A DNA stretch of 16,406 nt from Bacteroidota bacterium (lineage in GTDB: Bacteria > Bacteroidota > Bacteroidia > Chitinophagales > Chitinophagaceae). Below the pieces are notes generated by a model that did not search any database, was not told the DNA's origin, and saw only the letters and a program-made list of their open reading frames with translations. Positions 15,323-16,406 of this stretch are shown here, one piece after another. The stretch is from assembly GCA_947457085.1 (NCBI GenBank), contig CANGUS010000008.1, positions 1 through 16,406 on the forward strand, read 5' to 3'. Position numbers and translations under genes: made by a program. Positions within the stretch are counted from its first letter, which is position 1; every line of letters begins with the position of its first letter.

Positions 15323-15925
15323 TTAATTTTTTTCAATTTCAAGCCGGAGTTTTTTGCCTACAAATAAAAACATACAAATTGCACCAGTGGTAGCATACAA
15401 CATGTCGGATTGCGTATCCCAAACGTATCCTTGCGTGCCCAAAAATGCATCTGCAGATTCTCCAGTGCTTAATGCTACACCCCATTCTAGAAATTCATAC
15501 AAAACGGAAATAGCCATGCAAATTGCTACTGTAAAAACAGGCAGCCAAGTTTTATTGAGTACAATATTTTTCCTAATTAAAATTTCACATGTAATAAGCG
15601 CTGGTACGAATCCTTGTGCAAAATGCCCCACTTTATCGTAATTATTTCTATCTTGGTGTAACCAGTCTTTAAGGGTATCAAACAAAGGAACTTCAGCATA
15701 AGTATAGTGCCCACCTACAAATAATATGTAGGAATGAATTAAAATAAAAACATACGTGAAGTTTGTAAATTTAAATTGGGGGTAAGTAAAAAACAACAAA
15801 CAAAAACCAATGACTGCTGGAAAAACTTCCATTAACCAAGTAAAATAATCCTTGGGTTGAATGGCCGAGATAATGAATCCGATCCAAAAAAAGACTATTA
15901 ACATTAAGTGGAATTTTATTTTCAT
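15323..15925 (-). CDS. YjdF-like (DUF2238) integral membrane protein
   Basis: A 200-residue inner-membrane protein with about six hydrophobic helices (about 5-22, 33-48, 55-71, 103-117, 127-146, 174-190). The conserved polar motifs of the YjdF/DUF2238 family are visible: YDKVGHFAQGFVPALI (Asp97, His101), LYEFLEWGVAL (Glu144, Glu147) and GYVWDTQSDMLYATTGA (Asp170, Asp174). These buried acidic and His residues suggest a metal or ion site, but the family's function is unknown to me. It sits 22 bp after the M28/PDZ gene and 24 bp before the metalloprotease in the same direction, so it is probably cotranscribed with them. Confidence 0.82.
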   Translation of the reverse strand: MKIKFHLMLIVFFWIGFIISAIQPKDYFTWLMEVFPAVIGFCLLFFTYPQFKFTNFTYVFILIHSYILFVGGHYTYAEVPLFDTLKDWLHQDRNNYDKVGHFAQGFVPALITCEILIRKNIVLNKTWLPVFTVAICMAISVLYEFLEWGVALSTGESADAFLGTQGYVWDTQSDMLYATTGAICMFLFVGKKLRLEIEKN

Positions 15926-15947
15926 AATATTTAAATTTATTCCAATA

Positions 15948-16406
15948 CTATTCCTTCATTAACATAAAGAATTTAAACACAACACCTCCTCTATTTACAG
16001 TGATTGCAGTTTCTTTTTCTTTGTTTGATTTCTTAATTGCTTCAATATAGTCGTCAAAATCAATAATTGTAAATTCTCCAATTTTAGTAATAATATCTCC
16101 TGCTAAAAGACCTGATTTGTCAGCTAATTTAAACGGGATACATCCATCAATTCGGATACCATTTTCATTGAAAGAAAAATCGGGTAAAATACCTATATCT
16201 ACTTTTAGTTTTTGAATTTCAGGCAAAATATCAACTGTTTTATTAAACGATAATTTTGTTTGAGATATTAATTCTGTTAGGACATTAAACACATAATTAG
16301 AAACTTCTAAAATACTATTTTGAGAAGCTACAGAAGGCTTGTCGTTCGTGGTTAAATAATCTATTCCACATCCTGTACTGAAATTTAAAACAGGAATATT
16401 TTTTGT
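15948..16406 (-). CDS. M28-type aminopeptidase, C-terminal part with PDZ domain (5' end missing)
   Basis: The frame is open to the right edge (16406), so the GTG at 16292 is internal and the true start lies beyond the window. The visible 152 codons begin TKNIPVLNFSTGCGIDYL, which matches the end of the M28 peptidase domain (IPVL.FFTG...DYH..D in typical members). A helical segment (SILEVSNYVFNVLTELISQT) and then a PDZ domain follow (GILPDFSFNENGIRIDG...SGLLAGDIITKIGEFTIIDFDDYIEAI). Family members are exported zinc aminopeptidases. At the position where the last zinc-binding His is expected (DYH), this protein has Leu (DYLTTND), so activity is doubtful. It heads the leftward gene cluster in this window. 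Confidence 0.78.
   Translation of the reverse strand, partial: TKNIPVLNFSTGCGIDYLTTNDKPSVASQNSILEVSNYVFNVLTELISQTKLSFNKTVDILPEIQKLKVDIGILPDFSFNENGIRIDGCIPFKLADKSGLLAGDIITKIGEFTIIDFDDYIEAIKKSNKEKETAITVNRGGVVFKFFMLMKE

Noticed and set aside
15354..15641. Plus-strand reading frame across the YjdF-like gene
   Set aside because: The minus-strand protein has conserved family motifs over the same bases.
16290..16292. GTG start giving a free-standing 114-aa PDZ protein
   Set aside because: The frame continues without a stop to the window edge and encodes the end of an M28 peptidase domain.

Overview
The window looks like a chromosomal segment of a low-G+C Bacteroidota (Bacteroidetes) bacterium, perhaps near the Chitinophagales, though the rank below phylum is a guess. 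The evidence is a Bacteroidota-style DnaX C-terminus, a protease with a type IX secretion tail, a small SSB without an acidic tail, a PIF1-like helicase fused to a C-terminal helix-turn-helix, and several promoters with the phylum's -33 TTG / -7 TAnnTTTG pattern. No tRNA, rRNA, CRISPR array or insertion sequence was seen.

Layout: (1) 2-1440 (+): the 3' part of dnaX, split by a run of ten A at 793-802. The zero frame stops just after the run (gamma-like product), and the -1 frame carries the tau C-terminal domain. (2) 1443-5848 (-): a multi-pass membrane protein resembling GT-C glycosyltransferases, the helicase, and ssb followed by a clear terminator. (3) 6072-8144 (+): comEC, divergent from ssb, with a repeated GTCGATTA motif between them. 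(4) 8198-10075: a small accessory island with a leftward XRE regulator, twin 17-bp dyads, a promoter, and a rightward overlapping gene pair (278-aa soluble protein plus 176-aa four-helix membrane protein). (5) 10306-12371 (+): purH and a secreted TlpA-like thioredoxin, ending in a strong terminator. (6) 12521-16406 (-): a close-packed run reading M28/PDZ peptidase (cut by the window edge), a YjdF-like membrane protein, a type IX secreted HEXXH metalloprotease and kdsD.

Most genes are housekeeping: replication (dnaX, ssb, helicase), DNA uptake (comEC), purine synthesis (purH), LPS Kdo precursor synthesis (kdsD) and envelope or secreted functions. The exception is the 8.2-10.1 kb island. Its organisation (HTH repressor, operator dyads, soluble protein of about 280 aa, overlapping four-helix membrane protein) parallels phage lambda cI-rexA-rexB, and the soluble protein looks collinear with RexA as I remember it. 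I propose it as a Rex-like phage-exclusion candidate. This is inference and was not tested by a search.

A second point of interest is the dnaX A10 run, which probably gives tau and gamma by ribosomal frameshifting or transcriptional slippage, unless it is an assembly error.
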